Shown here piece by piece: positions 6,654-7,148 of a stretch of 7,148 bases of DNA. Below the pieces are notes generated by a model, which was not told the DNA's origin, searched no databases, and saw nothing but the letters and a program-made list of their open reading frames with translations. Made by a program: the position numbers and the translations under genes. This DNA comes from an uncultured Erysipelotrichaceae bacterium (lineage in GTDB: Bacteria > Bacillota_I > Bacilli_A > Erysipelotrichales > Erysipelotrichaceae). The stretch lies in NCBI GenBank assembly GCA_902795905.1, contig CADBMY010000198.1:1-7148 (forward strand), given 5' to 3'. The stretch's first letter is position 1. Every line of letters begins with the position of its first letter.

Positions 6654-7148
6654 CTACTTTTCTCTCTCCTTTAATGTTTTGATGAGATCGTTTACGGCAA
6701 CGGTCTCCTGTGTTTTCGCATCTGTATCCTTGATATTTACAGTGCCGTTTTTCAGTTCTTCTTCACCGGCAATGACGATATATCTTGCGTGCAGCCGGTC
6801 GGCACTCTTGAACTGTGCCTTCAGTGATCTCTGCGCAAAGTTGGCTACCGCCGAATATCCGGCATCACGGGCCTGTTTGGCGATTGCCAGCGGTGCAGTG
6901 CCGACATTGCCGAGTCCGATCACATACACATCCGTACGCGGCTTTTCCGGGAAGGCATAGCCATCTTCACCGGCCAGTGCCAGCAGTCTTTCAAGACCGA
7001 TCGCAAAACCCATGCCTGAGAGCTCAGGACCGCCGAAGTACTCGACCAGGTGGTCATATCTGCCGCCGCCGAAGATCGTTGCCTGTGCTCCGCTTTCCGG
7101 TCTTGTGGAGATGACCTCAAAGACAGTATGTGTATAGTAATCAAGACC
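6654..7148 (-). CDS. hisS: Histidyl-tRNA synthetase, partial (N-terminus beyond window)
   Basis: Class II synthetase that charges tRNA-His. The C-terminal 164 residues are present; the family is usually about 420 residues, so roughly 255 are missing off the right edge. The fragment opens with GLDYYTHTVFE (1-11), the histidine-specific HisA motif, then GGGRYD (27-32) and class II motif 3 GFAIGLERL (47-55). From about residue 70 (PRTDVYVIGLG) to the end is the alpha/beta anticodon-binding domain typical of HisRS. The stop TAG at 6656-6654 is one base from the aspS ATG, so the two genes are almost certainly co-transcribed and may be translationally coupled. HisZ, the catalytically inactive paralogue, is unlikely because the HisA motif and motif 3 are intact and aspS is next to it. 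Confidence 0.98.
   Translation of the reverse strand, partial: GLDYYTHTVFEVISTRPESGAQATIFGGGRYDHLVEYFGGPELSGMGFAIGLERLLALAGEDGYAFPEKPRTDVYVIGLGNVGTAPLAIAKQARDAGYSAVANFAQRSLKAQFKSADRLHARYIVIAGEEELKNGTVNIKDTDAKTQETVAVNDLIKTLKEREK
6666..6670 (-). promoter_or_regulatory. Ribosome binding site of aspS inside the hisS 3' end
   Basis: AGGAG at 6670-6666 lies within the last hisS codons, 13 bases upstream of the aspS ATG. That is longer than the usual 5-9 bases, although the purine-rich run after it (AGAGAAAAG) may contribute. With hisS stopping one base before aspS starts, reinitiation by ribosomes finishing hisS is a reasonable explanation for the relaxed spacing. Confidence 0.55.

Overview
The window is an ordinary housekeeping and core-metabolism stretch of a low-GC-phylum (Bacillota/Firmicutes) anaerobe. 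Three things point there: a large single-chain pyruvate:ferredoxin oxidoreductase (anaerobic pyruvate metabolism), a YneF/UPF0154 small membrane protein (a family of Bacillota and Mollicutes), and a hisS-aspS tandem as commonly found in Bacillota. Base composition is fairly balanced for that phylum, and the gene mix would suit a gut or oral anaerobe of the Erysipelotrichia type. That last placement is inference only.

Layout. Positions 1-2903 (minus) hold the first 967 codons of nifJ/por; its C-terminal end lies off the left edge. Positions 2904-3054 hold its promoter and ribosome binding site and the terminator of the next gene. Positions 3055-3273 (minus) encode the YneF-type protein. Positions 3274-3383 are a divergent promoter region. 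Positions 3384-4667 (plus) encode a secreted, C-terminally anchored D-alanyl-D-alanine carboxypeptidase. Positions 4668-4885 are a convergent spacer with several small stem-loops and the strong aspS terminator hairpin. Positions 4886-6652 (minus) encode a complete aspartyl-tRNA synthetase. Positions 6654-7148 (minus) encode the C-terminal 164 residues of histidyl-tRNA synthetase, whose stop codon is one base from the aspS start.

How the genes work together. hisS and aspS form one translationally close operon supplying His-tRNA and Asp-tRNA. The carboxypeptidase trims peptidoglycan pentapeptides outside the membrane. YneF is a small membrane protein of unknown role. PFOR turns pyruvate and CoA into acetyl-CoA, CO2 and reduced ferredoxin. 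A terminator separates yneF from nifJ, so they are probably independent transcripts. No mobile element, CRISPR array, tRNA, rRNA or defence system is visible.

I see no convincing new biological system. The points most worth a second look are the carboxypeptidase start, which has no Shine-Dalgarno sequence and a TATAAT box only six bases before an upstream ATG; a near-consensus promoter on the opposite strand inside the aspS terminator; and the structured, gene-free spacer at 4668-4848. Very long open frames lie antisense to nifJ and aspS, but they look like codon-bias shadows.
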